From NCBI GenBank assembly GCA_029051445.1, contig JAIDKP010000475.1, positions 1 through 6,260 on the forward strand: a stretch of DNA of 6,260 nucleotides, written 5' to 3'. The notes under the pieces are model-generated. The model saw only the letters and a program-made list of their open reading frames with translations. It made no database searches and was not told where the DNA came from. The stretch is from Muribaculaceae bacterium. Its GTDB lineage: Bacteria > Bacteroidota > Bacteroidia > Bacteroidales > Muribaculaceae. This document shows, one piece after another, positions 5,810 through 6,260 of this stretch; position 1 is the first letter of the stretch, and each line of letters opens with the position of its first letter. The translations under genes and the position numbers were made by a program.

Positions 5810-6260
5810 TTACAATATCTTGCTGAGCGACTCAAGATCGTCGGCGCCGATCAAGTCAACGCCCTCACTAATAAACAATTTCTTAAACTCAGGGGTATCA
5901 GGTGCGCCCCACCAGCGGAACAGCTTGCCCTCTTCATGGGTCTGACGTATATAGTCGCGCATCTTGGCGAGCTTGTCGGCCGGCATTTCCCCGTCGCCTT
6001 TCCATCCGATATATTTTGAGTAATTATCACTGATCACAGGCATGAGCACCGCCGGGACGCCATTGCCAAGATCGGCTATCGTACCGTCGATAAAGATAAA
6101 CCGGTCAGTCTCCGCCGCGACCGCAACACGCGGACTTCTTCCTGAAAGATAGAACAAAACGGCACTTTCACACATTTTTCCATCCTTCTCATGACAGAAA
6201 AGATCCTTATAAGGCTCAAGTTTCTTTTTCAGCACCGGATACATAGCCTCACCGTCGGTC
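5810..6260 (-). CDS. PI-PLC/GDPD-like phosphodiesterase, C-terminal part (partial)
   Basis: The frame stays open to the window edge, giving 149 residues before TAA at 5810-5812; the N-terminus lies outside. The Met at 6244 is internal: the residues before it (TDGEA) complete the family block K/D-TDGEA-YP. That block belongs to the uncharacterised PI-PLC/GDPD-superfamily group related to yeast Aim6. Further support is SGRSP (34-38 counted from Met 6244), PVISDNYSKYIGWKGDGEMP (69-88), the helix KLAKMRDYIRQTHEEGK, and the terminal barrel strand FRWWGAPDTPEFKKLF with GVDLIGADDL. The family has a TIM-barrel fold acting on phosphodiester bonds of lipids or glycerophosphodiesters, but physiological substrates are largely unknown. 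The catalytic histidines and any signal peptide are not visible here. It shares a transcript with the aminotransferase downstream. Confidence 0.8.
   Translation of the reverse strand, partial: TDGEAMYPVLKKKLEPYKDLFCHEKDGKMCESAVLFYLSGRSPRVAVAAETDRFIFIDGTIADLGNGVPAVLMPVISDNYSKYIGWKGDGEMPADKLAKMRDYIRQTHEEGKLFRWWGAPDTPEFKKLFISEGVDLIGADDLESLSKIL

Noticed and set aside
6242..6244. ATG at 6244 as the start of a 144-residue protein.
   Set aside because: The frame continues upstream to the window edge with TDGEA, completing a conserved block, so the Met is internal and the gene is partial.
1..6260. Search by eye for CRISPR repeats, insertion-sequence ends, tRNAs, attachment sites and defence or toxin genes.
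   Set aside because: No spaced direct repeats, no transposase-like frame, no cloverleaf and no unexplained intergenic stretch above 300 nt. The longest spacer (4421-4600, 180 nt) is explained by the rplM promoter and leader.

Overview
The window looks like a core-genome segment of a member of the order Bacteroidales. A Muribaculaceae-type gut bacterium is my best guess, judged from the protein sequences and the moderate GC content, not from a search. Three things support the assignment. The ribosomal proteins and EF-Ts resemble Bacteroides and Muribaculaceae versions in length and wording. rplM, rpsI, rpsB and tsf lie in one block, whereas Escherichia coli keeps rplM-rpsI and rpsB-tsf apart. 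The only clear promoter has the Bacteroidetes form (TTTG, 20 bp, TAnnTTTG), and none of the starts has a Shine-Dalgarno sequence.

Layout. Positions 1-424 (+) hold the C-terminal end of a GH95-like glycoside hydrolase. Positions 450-1394 (+) hold a FemAB/GNAT-like acyltransferase. A strong hairpin terminator (1396-1432) closes the minus-strand operon that converges on it. Read right to left on the minus strand, the rest is: the C-terminal part of a PI-PLC/GDPD-like phosphodiesterase (5810-6260, cut by the window edge), a class I/II PLP aminotransferase 6 nt downstream (4601-5803), a promoter (4533-4564), a structured leader of about 105 nt, then rplM (GTG start), rpsI, rpsB and tsf.

The four translation genes probably form one transcript. 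They encode two 30S proteins (S9, S2), one 50S protein (L13) and the EF-Tu nucleotide-exchange factor EF-Ts. I see no second promoter of the Bacteroidetes type inside the block. The rplM leader, the rpsI-rpsB spacer and the rpsB-tsf spacer each contain an RNA that can fold on the coding strand. These would be natural places for autogenous control, processing or partial termination.

I see no mobile element, CRISPR array, tRNA, rRNA, toxin-antitoxin pair or defence gene. No novel multi-gene system is visible. The most interesting items are the structured spacers of the ribosomal operon, the GTG start of rplM, and the poorly characterised phosphodiesterase and acyltransferase.
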